From positions 23,302,640 to 23,366,639 of the forward strand of contig NW_004955426.1 of NCBI RefSeq assembly GCF_000276665.1: 64,000 nt of DNA, in the 5' to 3' direction. Below are positions 1-10,936 of this stretch, piece after piece. A program made the position numbers and the translations under genes. Within the stretch, counting starts at the first letter, position 1, and each line of letters starts with the position of its first letter. The notes under the pieces are model-generated. The model was not told the DNA's origin and ran no database searches. It saw only the letters and a list, made by a program, of their open reading frames with translations. The stretch is from Chinchilla lanigera. Its lineage: Eukaryota > Chordata > Mammalia > Rodentia > Chinchillidae.

Positions 1-254
1 CCCTAAATCAATGGGAAATTGAGTATCTATGACTTAAGCCAACCAGTGGCCATTCCATGGGTGATTGCTTGGGGATGGTAGACATCTAACTGAGAAGACA
101 ATAGTATTAGAAAGAAGAAAGTGTGTTCTGTTTGGCAACTAGCAATATTCATTACTAATTGTTGTCAGACTTTTAAAATAGCTTCATATACTCTTTCTAG
201 TAAAATGATATTAATTTATGTGAAATTATCTTATTTATGTTTCTCTTTGAAAAA
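1..254. other. Unassigned single-copy-looking sequence
   Basis: I see no repeat family, exon or RNA gene here. The short open frames of about 70 codons that begin in this stretch are not recognisable as proteins and run into repeat sequence. Confidence 0.4.
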
Positions 255-350
255 TTTGAAGCTCTGTGAGATTAGGAGCCTTATGTATATTATTCATTTC
301 ACTTGTGATGAAATGCCTGGCATTCAATAAGTATTTGTTTAAGAAATCAT
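255..350 (+). mobile_element. L2/MIR-type 3' end fragment
   Basis: The end of this stretch reads GCCTGGCATTCAATAAGTAT, close to the 'cctggcacatagtaggtgctcaataaatg' tail shared by L2 and MIR elements. It is short and diverged, so L2 and MIR cannot be separated. It explains the carboxy-terminal halves of two short open frames here. Confidence 0.45.
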
Positions 351-494
351 CAGGAACGCAAGAAACAATGAATGTTAGTGAGGATGCCAGGAAACAGGAA
401 CTTTCCTACATGGCTGCTGCGAATGTGACCAGTATGAAAATCAGCTTGGAGATTCCTCAAAACATTAAAAATAGATATGCCTTTTGAACCAGCT

Positions 495-957
495 ACTTAT
501 TTCCTGGGTATATTCCTGAAGGAATGGAATACATTATATTATACTGATATATGCGTACCCACGTATATAGCAGTAAAACTCACAATAGCTAAGCTGTGGA
601 AATAGCCTAGCTACCTGTCAAGAGATAAACCAATAAAGAATATTATTCAGCAAAAAAAGAATGAAATCATGTCATTTGCTCAAAAATAGAGGGAATTTGA
701 GGCTATCCTGCCATGCAAAATATGCTAGACTACGAATGCTAAAATTGCATTTTTTCTCTTATATGGCAAGTTGAAAATACAAATAAATAAATAATGATAG
801 GAAACTAGAAAGTAGATTCTTGGAGATGGGAAAGGGGCCTTTGACAGGCAGGTAAAGGGATTAAAAATGATTAAGATGTGTTATATGCATGTGCCAATTT
901 CCCAAAAGGAACATTATTATACTGTATTATAAACATGCACTAATAAAAAATTCCTTT
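495..957 (+). mobile_element. Old L1 LINE, 3' end
   Basis: The text follows the end of L1 ORF2 and the 3' region in order: the 'cccacgtatatagcagta..cacaatagctaa' motif, then 'aataaagaatattattcagc', then the purine-rich 'gggaaaggggcctttgacaggcaggt' region, ending with the typical 'gcactaataaaaaa' tail. It is 5' truncated and has no intact reading frame. The orientation is clear and the subfamily is not. Confidence 0.7.
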
Positions 958-1624
958 CAAAATTTTGTTTAATTAATGAATTGTGCTTACCCTGAATCTA
1001 TGGAGTCTTTAATCATAGTGTCCCAGATTTCCAGGACATGGATACTTTGTTTGCAGTGTTTGGAGTGAGAGCCTCACGACTGGTGAGTGGGTGGCTAAAA
1101 CCTGGACTCAGACTTGCTGGCTCCACGTGTCCTGCAGTTGCAGTTATTCCAAGCTGCTCTAATGTATAAAAAAGAGCTCTCAGATTTTGTGTTCAAAATA
1201 CAAGTAGGAATACATAAAACATTCTGACAGCTAGCATCCAAATAGTGATTTGGAAAATCAACAAGATATTTGCTTCTCTGGAGCTGTCAACAGAATTAGT
1301 GTTAAAATCTTAGCCTACCTAATAGTAGATGAAATAATGGAATTGATCAATTGCTAGTACAGTTTCTCATTTTGCTGTGCCAGTAATATTGGGCACATTA
1401 TAATTTTCCTTATTGTGTATTGCTTGTATTGAAAATAAACATTTGTGAAGAGACTTGATTAATAGAGATGGGAACTATTATTAATGGATTGTCTGCCATG
1501 AGGTACTTCCTCCATTCATTTACATCTTATCATTTATATCAGTTTCTTTACTATTGAGTACCTTTGATATGGCAGCAATCAGGGTTGGGGTTAGGTATAT
1601 AGCAATTTAGCACAACATAGGGAG
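958..1624. other. Unassigned AT-rich intergenic sequence
   Basis: No repeat family or open frame worth reporting is visible. The composition is AT-rich with no CpG cluster. Confidence 0.4.
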
Positions 1625-1860
1625 ACACCATACTGTATCACTTAAGATAGTGAACTCTGAAATCAGAAACGCCTGTGTTCAAATCCTGGCTTTCTCATAG
1701 TCTCACAGTTAGATTATCTGCTTCTTATTTTCTTCATCTGAGAGAATTGTTCTTTACGTCACATGCAGCTATTTTGTGAGGTTTAAGTAAAATAATATAT
1801 TGTTGTACTTGCTGTGTCCAGTATAATACCTGACACACAGTAGTTACTCAATTCGATTTT
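1625..1860 (+). mobile_element. MIR SINE, nearly full length
   Basis: All MIR landmarks are present in order. The tRNA-like head is 'gtgttcaaatcctggctt'. The conserved core follows, with 'cttcatctgagagaattg' standing for 'cctcatctgtaaaatggg'. The 'gaggtttaagtaaaataata' segment follows that. The tail is 'cctgacacacagtagttactcaat'. MIR is an ancient, immobile tRNA-derived SINE. Confidence 0.8.
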
Positions 1861-1959
1861 ACTTGTATTACCTGATGGTCCCTATCCTCAAGTTACTAAA
1901 TTATAAAGTAAATCAAGTAGAGAAAACAGATATAAGTCCTGACATTTTTCTCCAAAATG

Positions 1960-2110
1960 CTCTGAGGTAAGTGTAATATCCCATTTTACAACAGGAAATT
2001 GAGAATTTCAACTGTTCACTCAAGGTCCCAATTAATGAGTGAATGAACCAAAATTCGAAAATCTCATGATACTGAGTCTGAAGCTATGTTCTTGCCTAAC
2101 CTTCTGGATG
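1960..2110 (-). mobile_element. MIR SINE core fragment
   Basis: The reverse MIR core is visible as 'cccattttacaacaggaaattgag' followed by 'cactcaaggtcccaatta', corresponding to 'cccattttacagatgaggaaactgag' and 'ccaaggtcacacagcta'. Diverged. Confidence 0.55.
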
Positions 2111-2139
2111 AGAAGTTGTGAGACGAGAGTTCTGGTCTT

Positions 2140-2520
2140 GATTTTATTTATTGTCCCTTTTTATTAGTATATGTTTGCAATATGTAATAAATATTCCTTG
2201 TGGAGAATTGGTATACATACATGTTGCATCTTGATCTTATTCCTTCCCCTTCTTTTTTCCTCCCTCCCATCTCTTCCATCCCCAGGATCCCTTTCCATCT
2301 GCATAAAACTTATCTCCCTGTTTCTTATCATGTATCTTTTATTTTGCTCCTAAATTATTTACACTTTGAGTTTCTCATACAAGAGAAACCATACAATATT
2401 CAACCTTCTGTGTCTGGTTTATTTCCCTTAGCATTTTCTTAAGGTACATCCATTTTCCTACGAATGCCTCAAATTCATCCTTTATGGCTGAGTAGTACTC
2501 TATTTTGCAGTATAGCACGT
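2140..2520 (-). mobile_element. L1 LINE 3' region, reverse
   Basis: Read on the minus strand this is the last part of L1 ORF2 and the 3' end. On the plus strand the diagnostic strings are 'tgtgtctggtttatttcccttagcat', 'aaggtacatccattttcctacgaatg' and 'ggctgagtagtactctattttg', each a known L1 3' motif. It is interrupted by a pyrimidine-rich tract near 2245-2290 and carries stops in every frame. A T15 run follows directly at 2521-2535. Confidence 0.7.
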
Positions 2521-2535
2521 TTTTTTTTTTTTTTC
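2521..2535. repeat. T15 homopolymer
   Basis: An uninterrupted run of thymines follows the L1 fragment. It may be a remnant of a poly(A) tail from a minus-strand retroelement, but no SINE body follows it. Confidence 0.85.
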
Positions 2536-2569
2536 TTGAGACTAGAATAAAAGTTCTGAAGAGCTTTTA

Positions 2570-2712
2570 CAGGTCATTAAATTTCAGGATGCTGTTCTCA
2601 TTACTTAAATCAGAATTTCAGTGTCAAGGCATAAGCACTGGATATTTTCAAAATCTCCCCAACAGATTCTAATGGGCACCAAAATTTGAAAACCATTGCT
2701 CAAGACTCTTCA
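2570..2712. mobile_element. MER5A-like hAT-Charlie MITE remnant
   Basis: The pattern resembles MER5A-type non-autonomous hAT elements: 'aaatcagaatttcagtg..aaatctccccaacagattctaatgggc' followed by the terminal-like 'tttgaaaaccattgctcaa'. It has no coding capacity. The family call is from memory and the element is degraded. Confidence 0.5.
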
Positions 2713-3329
2713 AGCTTTTACAATCTGAGTCTTTCATCAGTATCAGCAATTATCAGAATAAGACCAGGTTGCTGGCAGGGGGCATTCCAGGACTTTCCCT
2801 CAGTAGGTCTCCATTCTCAGCACTGTATCCTCGAGCAGAAAGGGCAGAGAAGGTAGTGTTGCCTCTACTGAAATCCATTTCTGTGGCGTTTCAAGACATA
2901 CAAGAACATTTACACGGGATACCCAGCACTGCCTCAGCGCTTGTGAAGGAGAACGGTGGGAATCTGGTCTCCCTTGTCCGTGTTGGGTTGACAAACCAAC
3001 AGCACTCTTCACAAGGAGGAAGGAACGGATTGGGAAACATCCCAAACAAATGCAGCTGTTCTTTGTTTCTGGAGAGGATGCCAGTAACATTTTGTTCCTT
3101 GGGGTTCTCGGGAATAAAAATGCGTGCAAAGCTATAAAAATAAACAAACTCATAGGGGTAATTACCATTATTAACCAAACTGTCATATTGATACTTGTTT
3201 AAGATCATTAAGTTATAGTATATATTTTGTCCTGCACTGTATCCCAAACTTTATGTTGAGATATTTATCAAAGGGAAGAAGAATCGTTCACCAGCCGCTG
3301 GATGCCCTATGGGGGCAAAGCTTCTGTGA
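2713..3329. other. Unassigned stretch with overlapping open frames
   Basis: Open frames of 122 codons (plus, 2769-3137), 128 codons (minus, 2800-3186) and 118 codons (minus, 2891-3247) overlap here. None shows a recognisable domain, low-complexity protein bias or splice context. Three overlapping frames of similar length on both strands are what a chance stop-poor, moderately GC-rich segment would give. I do not call a gene. Confidence 0.4.
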
Positions 3330-3494
3330 CACCTTAAATACTGATCATTTTAGGAACTCATCCAAAAGACCAGTTCACATAGATCTACAGACCCATTCTG
3401 TCTGGTGTCACTATCTCCATTCTACAGAGTTGAAAACTGACGCTTAGGAAGGTTAAGTAATTTGCTCTAGGACTAGAAAGCTATAACCTATGCT
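3330..3494 (-). mobile_element. MIR SINE, reverse
   Basis: The MIR core is read in reverse as 'ctccattctacagagttgaaaactgacgc' followed by 'aggttaagtaatttgctcta', the classic 'ccattttacagatgaggaaactgaggc..ggttaagtaacttgccca' arrangement. Confidence 0.7.
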
Positions 3495-3949
3495 CAAGCA
3501 TACATCTCTGGAACTTATATTCTCAATTTTTTTTGAGTCAGTAGGAAATGATGTTACTTGGCCATACCATAGACTAGAAACAATTCACACCAACTAAATA
3601 AAAGCAGACATTCCAATAAAACATGAGTATTGGGTTCTGATATTTGTTACTGATATGTTATGGCCTTAGCTACTTTACCCCCTCTCTGGGCTCTAAGAAA
3701 AATATACACAAGTTTGGCAGGCAGGACCCTCCTCTCAAATTGGATCAGCTCTTCCTCATGGTTTGTTGCTCCCCTCTCAGGCTGAAGCAGCAGGTTTTGC
3801 GGAGCCCTCCTACACCAAGCACTCGGGAAGGATACAATAACACCAGTGGTGTTTAGTTAGAGGGTGAATAGAATGGTACCCATGAAAGACAGTTGGGACA
3901 GAACCACCTTAGATGGGGAAGGGTTATAATAATAGATGGGGAAGTTTAT
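3495..3949. other. Unassigned intergenic sequence
   Basis: No repeat, exon or RNA feature recognised. A short direct duplication, 'gatggggaag' with 'tataataata', occurs near 3913-3955. Confidence 0.35.
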
Positions 3950-4195
3950 AATAATATAATGCAAGCTTCATGTATAATTTTAAATATTTTAATGATATAT
4001 TGTAACTAAAAATATAAAAATTAGTAAAATGTTAATTCATATTATTGTTAGTTTTCTTTTTGTAGGGAAGGTTCTATATCTTCAAAATCTGGTGTGCACT
4101 TTATACTTATAGTGTAATGTGATTGGGACTGCCACATATCAAGTGTTCATTAACCACATGTGCTTAATACGTTATTGGATATTGCAGGTCTAGAC
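3950..4195. mobile_element. hAT-like MITE remnant
   Basis: The segment around 4090-4190 matches a common mammalian hAT-type MITE: 'aaaatctggtgtgcacttta', 'actgccacatatcaagtgttcattaaccacatgtg' and 'gttattggatattgcaggtctaga'. The left part is AT-rich as in that family. It is non-coding and ancient. I am unsure of the exact family name. Confidence 0.5.
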
Positions 4196-5149
4196 CATCT
4201 GAACACATGTATTAGATAGATGTACTTAATATATAGATGAATATATAACATATAAAAGTTTCTGATACTTTCTCATTATTTGGAGTTTAATTTTCAGCAA
4301 GCCAGTCTTGAATTTATCATGAGGAATAAGGTTTCAGTTGGTAAGGTAGTAGACTTTTTGCTGGGGACTATAATTGTGAGATACTGTTCTATGCTTGGAT
4401 CTAGGAACACCAGGAGATCAAAGCAGGAGCTTGGAACCTGGAAATCTTCTGAAGGGAGATATTTAAGAAAAGGACCATGTTCATCCATTTGAAATCCTAG
4501 AAGTATAATTCTGATTATAAGTTTATGGGGATGTAGGCAGAACTGTTAAGTAAATGGAGATCTAAAGTAAAAAATCAGTTAAGTATTTGAGATCCTCTTG
4601 TGAGCTTTACAACTCCTATGTGTTTTAGGTGAAATAAGAAGTGAATGGTAGAATTTAAAAACTCTATCAAACATATAAAGAAACTATCTTGGTTTGGTTC
4701 CCTCGAAGTTCCCCATAAGGACTTGGATTTAAGCCATTTATGGCATTTGGAAAACATTCTTAGGAAACATAAGGAGATGAAGAAGTCAGAGAGGGAGAGC
4801 AGATAAGAAAAGACAGGAAGCATGAATGGGCTGCTGTTGTTGGCAACTTGAGTTCAATCTTGCTGGGGGTCCTCTGAAAGACTATGCGGAAGATGCCTCA
4901 GAAATAGACAAAAGGAGGGCAAAGGAACTGGGATCTTTATTGTCCACCTCTCATCCTTTGTCTATCAGTGATCTCTTCAGGTGTTAACTCACAGTGATAC
5001 TGGACTGCCATGCATTTATGCTAAGATCATTCCTCTGGCCAGAGAACAACTCAGGAAGACAAGGAAGAGAAGAGAAGCCACAAGTGCCCGTGGAAATTAT
5101 CATAGGCTATTCTAGGGTACACCAAGAAGTTACAACCTGGGCTCCTAAG
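4196..5149. other. Unassigned intergenic sequence
   Basis: About 950 bp without an assignable repeat or gene. Small open frames near 4280-4490 overlap on both strands and look accidental. Confidence 0.35.
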
Positions 5150-5308
5150 ACCAGGCACTCTCTTCAGCATGGATCATGCATTAACTCTCTTGATTCTCAT
5201 AACAAATGTATGAGGTATGTACCTGTTACAAAAAGAAGAAATTGTGGAATGGAAAGGTTTTATCATTTGCGCAAGGTCATACAACTGGAAAAGACAAAGC
5301 CAGGCTGA
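5150..5308 (-). mobile_element. MIR SINE, reverse
   Basis: Reverse MIR landmarks are present: 'attctcataacaaatgtatgaggtatgt', 'aaaagaagaaattgtggaa' and 'ttgcgcaaggtcatacaactgg'. They correspond to the 'catgaggtaggt..gaggaaactgaggc..gcccaaggtcacacagctag' core. The 104-codon open frame covering this region is therefore repeat-derived. Confidence 0.65.
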
Positions 5309-5509
5309 GTTTGGTGTCTCGGTAAGTAACTGAACTTACCCTTCTAGGAAAAGTTTTCTCCATCTATTTTACAAACAGTAAATCTTATCTTCAACAGAAA
5401 AACCTTGCCTTTAGAGTCTCAATTTTGCATTCTGAACTATGTATGTAATTCTTAGTATCAAACTCTCTTTAGAGGAAAAAACTACAAATCCAAAAGCATA
5501 CTAAGCAGG

Positions 5510-5952
5510 TGGTATGGTTTAAATATGAAGTGTTCCATCAAAGACACATATATTTGCTGTATAAGGCTCAGAGATGCAGCCTAGAGATATGACTGGATCA
5601 CGACAGCACTGACCTCATCAATGGATCAGTCCATTGAAAAGTTCAGAGCTGAATGGGCTATCAGAAGGTCGGGCCCAACTGGAGGAAGTAGGTCACTCAG
5701 AGTATGTCTTCTTCCCAAACCTTTTTTGTCTCTTTCTCTCTGGCTTTTCTGCTTTCTTTCTGCTTCCTGGTTGACACAGTGTAAACAGTCACCTCCACAG
5801 GGCTCTTCTGCCATGATGTTTGTGCCACAGGCCTAAAAATGATAAAGCTTGCTAACCAGGCACTGAAACCACTAAAACCGTGAGCCAAAATTAACTTTTA
5901 TTTTATTTATGCCATGTATTTTGTCCCAGCAATGGAAAGATGACCAATATAG
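5510..5952 (+). mobile_element. MaLR-class solo LTR, old
   Basis: It begins 'ggtatggtttaaatatg' and ends with 'gccatgtattttgtcccagcaatgg..gaccaatatag', the start and end pattern of MaLR LTRs. Between them are 'ggaggaagtaggtcactcag', a C/T-rich tract, 'ctgccatgatgtttgtgcca' and 'gtgagccaaaattaactttt', which corresponds to the LTR polyadenylation region. No internal sequence flanks it, so it is a solo LTR. Diverged, boundaries within about 5 bp. Confidence 0.6.
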
Positions 5953-5984
5953 TAGGGTTATCAAAGATAGAGGCTTGTTAAAAA

Positions 5985-6050
5985 ACAGAAAGAGAGAGAA
6001 TGAATGAATGAATGAAAGAGAGAGAGAAAGAATGAAAGAAAGAGTTATAG
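5985..6050. repeat. (GAAT)n/(GA)n simple repeat
   Basis: Mixed GAAT and GA units, purine-rich on the plus strand, directly after the LTR. Confidence 0.85.
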
Positions 6051-8864
6051 AAATGAAAGGAGCATTTTTATATATCAAGTGCCAAGCCTGCATAGCTCCA
6101 AAATTTTTCACAAAATCAGAGGGTCCAAAGACCTCTCTCCTTACAGTCATTGCTCCAGTAAATGAAATATTGAGTGGGCTGGACCCTGTAGGGGGCCTTC
6201 ATGAAACTAGTGTTCATCTTTTCTGCTGATTTCTTGTGACTCTTTCCACCGGATCTCTGGTCTCTATACTTGAATACAATCTAGGCAAACCCTTTACCTT
6301 TCCAGTAACTGCCATGTATCACAAATGTCTCATTTTCAGGTATTAGTGATCCAATTTTTCCTAACTCCTAACTTTAATCTACCATGTACTTCAAAGCTCC
6401 TCTCCTCCCCTATTTCAGAAAGACCTAATGTCAGATATTTCCGTAATGGAAGAAGATGGGTACAAGTGGTTCTTTATTCACCCTGTAGCACCTTTTCTCC
6501 AACTTATTTTGCTGCCTCTAAATCCTCCAGAGCCCTGGGAAGGGAGGGAAAGAGGAAAAGGGACAGGAAGTTTTTTTGTTAAAAACACTACTGCAGCAAG
6601 ATCTTGATGGCATTTACATGACAAATCCTGACTTTTCTTTCATCCTTCCCTTTTGTTTAGTGTTTCAGAGACTGCTGTGCAAGGGATAGCTTCCTGAGGA
6701 GAGCAACATCTTTTGTCTGAGTACTCCAAATCCCCTCCGCTCCTATATCGTAGCTTACCTATCTGTCTCTTTCTGCTATATTGTCTAGTTCCTACAGTAC
6801 AGGCAAAATCTGACAGGGGTAGGTCTGTCAAAGCACGCAAAGCCTGGCTTTCCTTTAAGGATCTGCTCTGACCCATGGAGGGTGCTTACACTTACCCACC
6901 TCATGTAGAGATGCTATTGGCTTTCTCTTCAACTCTCCCTTCTAGTCTTGCTGGGAGGGTGATGAGGTGAAGATTGCTCCATCAGCCCGTCCCCTTTGGA
7001 GTTTTTCAAGCCTTGTACCTTTTCAACTCTGCAGAATATTCACTGAACTCCCAGGGATTCTATTTAATCCCAAAGCAGCCTTGGGTTTCTGCAGTTATGC
7101 ACATAACTAGTTTAGGGCAGGTGAACAAGATGCACATTCATTATCCCTTCTTGGCTAACACTTCTACAGCCTTCCCCTGCTCCTTTTCCATCAAAAACTT
7201 TATTTAAGTAGGAAAAGGGGAAGAAACAATCTATTCGAGGAAATCCTCCCTCACCAACCTTCCGTGAGTGTTGCCCCAGCCTTCTTGTGGGCAGGTGAAG
7301 CGGGGTGGTGCTCCACCCCTTACAAAAGTGTTTCTGTCATCTTAGCGAAGTCCTGCTGCTGCTCTTACATCCATTGCCTTCCACTTCAGAGCTTGAAAGG
7401 ACCAGCACCAGCCCTGTGTGACACACTGAGACAGAGGTCAGTGGATGGCCACCTCACAAGGCTGGAAAACAGCCCTGCCGAGACATACTTGAGAGTCACC
7501 GAATTCCCTCATGATATATTCCATTCGTTCTTAATTTTCAAAAACAACTTCTGCTTATTTTTTTCAACCATAAGACAATTCCTAAAGTACTTAAAAAGTG
7601 GGTAACATACTTTTCTTTCTTTTAGGGTTATGGAATAAAATAAGTCAACTGCTACATAGAAAAGAAATGCAAGGACCCTTTGCTCCACCATTATACCAGT
7701 CACTTAATAATAAGCCTTAACAAAAGTGTGATCAAAATATAAGGATTGGAGAACTGCCTCCCCCTCCTCCTAATGGTGGGTGCTTAGCCACAAGAAACTT
7801 GAAATGAATTAAGGTGAACTTCCACAACAAATGATTTCCATTTCCACCTCTGAGGAGACAAAGGGAGGGAAATGGCAGGAGAATATACCTTTAAATGCAT
7901 AGTGAAACTTCACATTCAAAGCAGTATAACTCTCTCTCTTTCTCTCTCTCACAGCAAAGAGATCTCTAAGCCATTTTTACTGTGCTACCTTTTTCTCTTT
8001 ACAGAGAATCTATATGAATCATCACAGCTATAAAACTATATGACTGAGCACTGATAATTACACTTTTAATTGGAAGAGAACAATGGCTTTAGTTCCCTGA
8101 TGTAACTCTTACTCAGCCATAGATTTTCTGTCAGCATGAAGTCAAGACAGTCTGTTTCTTTGTCTTTGTCAAGAGTCAGGTCTGGTTCCTGATCAGATTC
8201 AGAGGGACAGCTGGCTACATCTTTCCTGGAGTTCAAATTGGGCTGCTGCCTGGGTGAGAGGGTCAGTCTTCTCCAGAGAGGGCACAGCCCAGACTCCCAC
8301 ACCCCCGAGGGCACTACCCCTTCGCAGAGCTGCATCCTTTTGAGCCAGCATAGTGGCAGGATGCCGAGCCATCTAAGGACAAACCTTCTCCTCTTCTGCT
8401 CTCACATGACATCAGTCAGCACAACAAGTGCCAAAACACAGGAGATTGGCTTAATAACTGTGATTTAGTCTTTCCCCTCAGCATAAAAATAATGTGCCTT
8501 CAAATTACAACGTGTTCCTTCAACAGTATTTAGCAAGCAGAATATTTATAGAACAGCAAACAGTCCCAGTGGTGGAACCCAGATCAGCATCTTCTTTCCG
8601 AATGCTTTCCCATGCATTCGCTCATTGTGCCCCTTGTCAGACAGAAACAAGAGGTATACTTCACTAATGTTACCCGGAGGCCATGGAAATGGAAGCTGCA
8701 TTGAGTCACCTAGCCAGCCACTTGCAGGACCAGGACTAAGTGAAAATCAGGTTTCCTCACCCTCAGGGAGTCCTGCTGCTTTAAGTGAGGAGAGGAATGC
8801 CATGGTGTCATTTTTAAAAGAACTTTTATGTGATTATGGAAATAATTTGTGCTCACCATAAAAA
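6051..8864. other. Unique intergenic sequence
   Basis: About 2.8 kb in which I cannot assign a repeat family. Open frames up to 113 codons (7264-7605) show no known domain. A short (CT)n tract lies at 7930-7951. No TATA/CpG promoter arrangement or convincing exon flanked by splice sites was seen. Confidence 0.35.
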
Positions 8865-9080
8865 ATTAGAAAAATGCAGAAAGCATGGGACAAAAAGAAA
8901 AATTACCCATATTTTCAGACAGGCATAACTGTGGTGACCAATGGATGTATAATCTTATAAGCACCTATTCTTTATGATGTTTTCCATCCTCTTCTCAATT
9001 ATAAAATTAATACACATTTATTATCATAAAGTATCAGGAAACACAATCTTAAAACACATCAAAAGAATTGTATAATGCCA
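8865..9080. mobile_element. Ancient interspersed repeat, probably LINE-derived
   Basis: The string 'aaaaattagaaaaatgcagaaagcatg..aaaaagaaaaattacccata' followed by 'gtggtgaccaatg' resembles a widespread mammalian repeat with 'attacccataatcccaccacccagagataacc'. I recall that motif as an old L1 3' region, but the class is not certain. Confidence 0.4.
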
Positions 9081-9969
9081 CCCAGTAAGAGGTAGCAATT
9101 AGAAAGTAATTTCATTGAATTTGACATTTAGAAAGTCTATGAAGTTGCAAATGCCTGTAAGTCAAGGATAAGAAACCACCGTCCTGGCATTATCCTCATT
9201 TAAGATCTGGGCTGATTTGTCTAGAAGGTCTCTGCTTCAGCTCCCTTGTTCATAAATATAGGCAAGATTCCAGTTATCTTTGCAAAAATATTTTGGGGAT
9301 CAGTAATATGACATTGGTTAGGAATTTTAAATGTTTTGAAAGAAATCTGCAATCTCCAAGTCATGAACTACATTCATTCAGTTTGGGTTTCCTCTTGCCA
9401 GGCCAGACCACAAGGAATTGGGGCCATATGAATATAGTAGAAAGTGGTTTGGCCAGAGATGCACAATCCAGTTTTATCTAGGCCAGAGCATGAAAGGAGC
9501 TGACAAAACAGAGGAGGGTGTGGAAGCTCAGCGTCCCTCTGAACTGTCAAAACCATCCATACCACATCCAAGTGCAGGTGCTAAAGGCTTTGGCAGGAGA
9601 GAGATTTCTCTTCCAGGGAATTTGTACTGGCTATTTTTGGAAATTTTTTTAAAATTTGCTGTATCTCTAAAATACCTTAAAATGATAGTGGGCATGGGGA
9701 GTGGCCCACCATCTAACTTGGTAACTATCTTAATGATATTATTGTACCTACATCAGTAGAGCAGACAATCAGCCAATGAGCAGTACCAACTTTGAAAGTG
9801 TTCCGATACTATAAGATGTAAAATCTCAATGGTAACTTATAAAGACAGTAGAGTTTTTTGTCATGGCTTCAAAGAGGGGTCTACAAGCATTCAGGTATGT
9901 GCTACCTAGGTAAATATGCAAATCAATCAACCAGATGGAAACATTAGGTGCACTCTGGATGTGTCCCAA
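9081..9969. other. Unassigned intergenic sequence
   Basis: No repeat or gene recognised. A perfect octamer ATGCAAAT (POU factor consensus) lies at 9916-9923, next to ATCAATCA; this is a short motif with no other support. Confidence 0.35.
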
Positions 9970-10345
9970 TCCACTGCTATCTCAGGTTACTTTTGTGCCA
10001 TGTGCTTCACAAAGCCTGTTTCCCCTGCATATCCCGTGTATACATAATAAATGACACCGCCCACTCACCTACCCCTAAGTCTAATTCCTCAGCCTCATTC
10101 TGGGCTCTGCCCTCTTTCTCATGTCTCATATCTAATCAAACACCAGGTCCTGCTGGTTTTACTCCCCAAGTACTTCTAAAATCCTCTATTTTTTCTATCC
10201 CAGTTAACCACCATACTCCAAGCCATAGTCCTCTCACTTGGCCCACTGTTAGATTCCTCATTGGTTTTCTAATTGTTATTCTGGTCATTCCCCAGGTAGG
10301 ATGATCCTTTGAAAACCTCCCTGAGAGTGCTGTCCTCCTCTAAAA
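9970..10345 (+). mobile_element. L2-like old LINE, left part
   Basis: The C/T-rich text follows a well-known mammalian LINE-derived segment: 'cctcattggttttctaattg', 'attccccaggtaggatgatc' and 'cctctaaaacttctccaatc'. These stand for 'cctcctaactggtctccc', 'cacagcagccagagtgatctt' and 'ctgcttaaaaccctccaatgg'. It stops abruptly near 10345 and its expected continuation resumes at about 13001, on the far side of an L1 piece and a provirus. Confidence 0.5.
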
Positions 10346-10500
10346 CTTCTCCAATCATTTACCATAATTTGTTTAATTAAAGAGTAATATTTATGCAGTA
10401 TGAACTACTCTTGAATTTAAGTTTCTGTATATTTTGGCAAACTCACAGTCATATAACCACGCCACCACATGAAAAATACTAAATAATTATTTTAAGTGGT
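10346..10500 (-). mobile_element. L1 fragment, left of provirus
   Basis: An AT-rich stretch with 'tatattttggcaaactcacagtcatataaccacgccaccaca', reminiscent of old L1 3' sequence. It ends in GTGGT (10496-10500), the left copy of the provirus target-site duplication. Its partner is at 12818-13000. Confidence 0.4.
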
Positions 10501-10936
10501 TGTTATGGCTAGTGTCTAGCTGCCCCCTCCCCAAATCCTTATTGGTCATAGGTGGGGCATTTTCAAAGGTGGTTGGATCTAGAATGTGTGACACTGGGAT
10601 TGATTCATGGTGCATTGCTAGCATTAAGACCACTAGCATTAAGGGTGTGAATACTACCTGCCCTAAGTAGCCTGAATAAGACATAAGGGACATAAAGAGT
10701 TGTGATCAACTGTTGCCTTGCTATCTTCTACTCTCCATGAGCTGTTCTTCATTCACAATGCCTGTCTGCCATACCACCTGCCTTGGAGCCAATGCCTGTC
10801 TCTATACCACCCTGACTTGGAGCCAGCCATTTATGGACTAAAACCTCTACAAGCTGTGAGCTAAACAAACCTTTCCCCCTTTCAGTTTGAGTGTCAGGTA
10901 TTTTGCCTCAACAATGAGAGAAAAGTAACCAAGACA
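10501..10936 (+). mobile_element. 5' LTR of MaLR-type provirus
   Basis: The LTR starts TGTTATGG and ends AACCAAGACA, matching the TG...CA ends of ERVL-MaLR LTRs. It is collinear with the LTR at 12429-12817. It carries two insertions absent from that partner: a 34-bp tandem duplication (10757-10790 and 10791-10824) and a short repeat of CTAGCATTAAG (10618-10628 and 10633-10643). Both LTRs are copied from one template at integration, so these probably arose afterwards in this copy. Confidence 0.8.

Noticed and set aside
2769..3247. Overlapping long frames on both strands as a possible retrogene
   Set aside because: No poly(A), target duplication or protein similarity was seen, and three overlapping frames on both strands fit chance.
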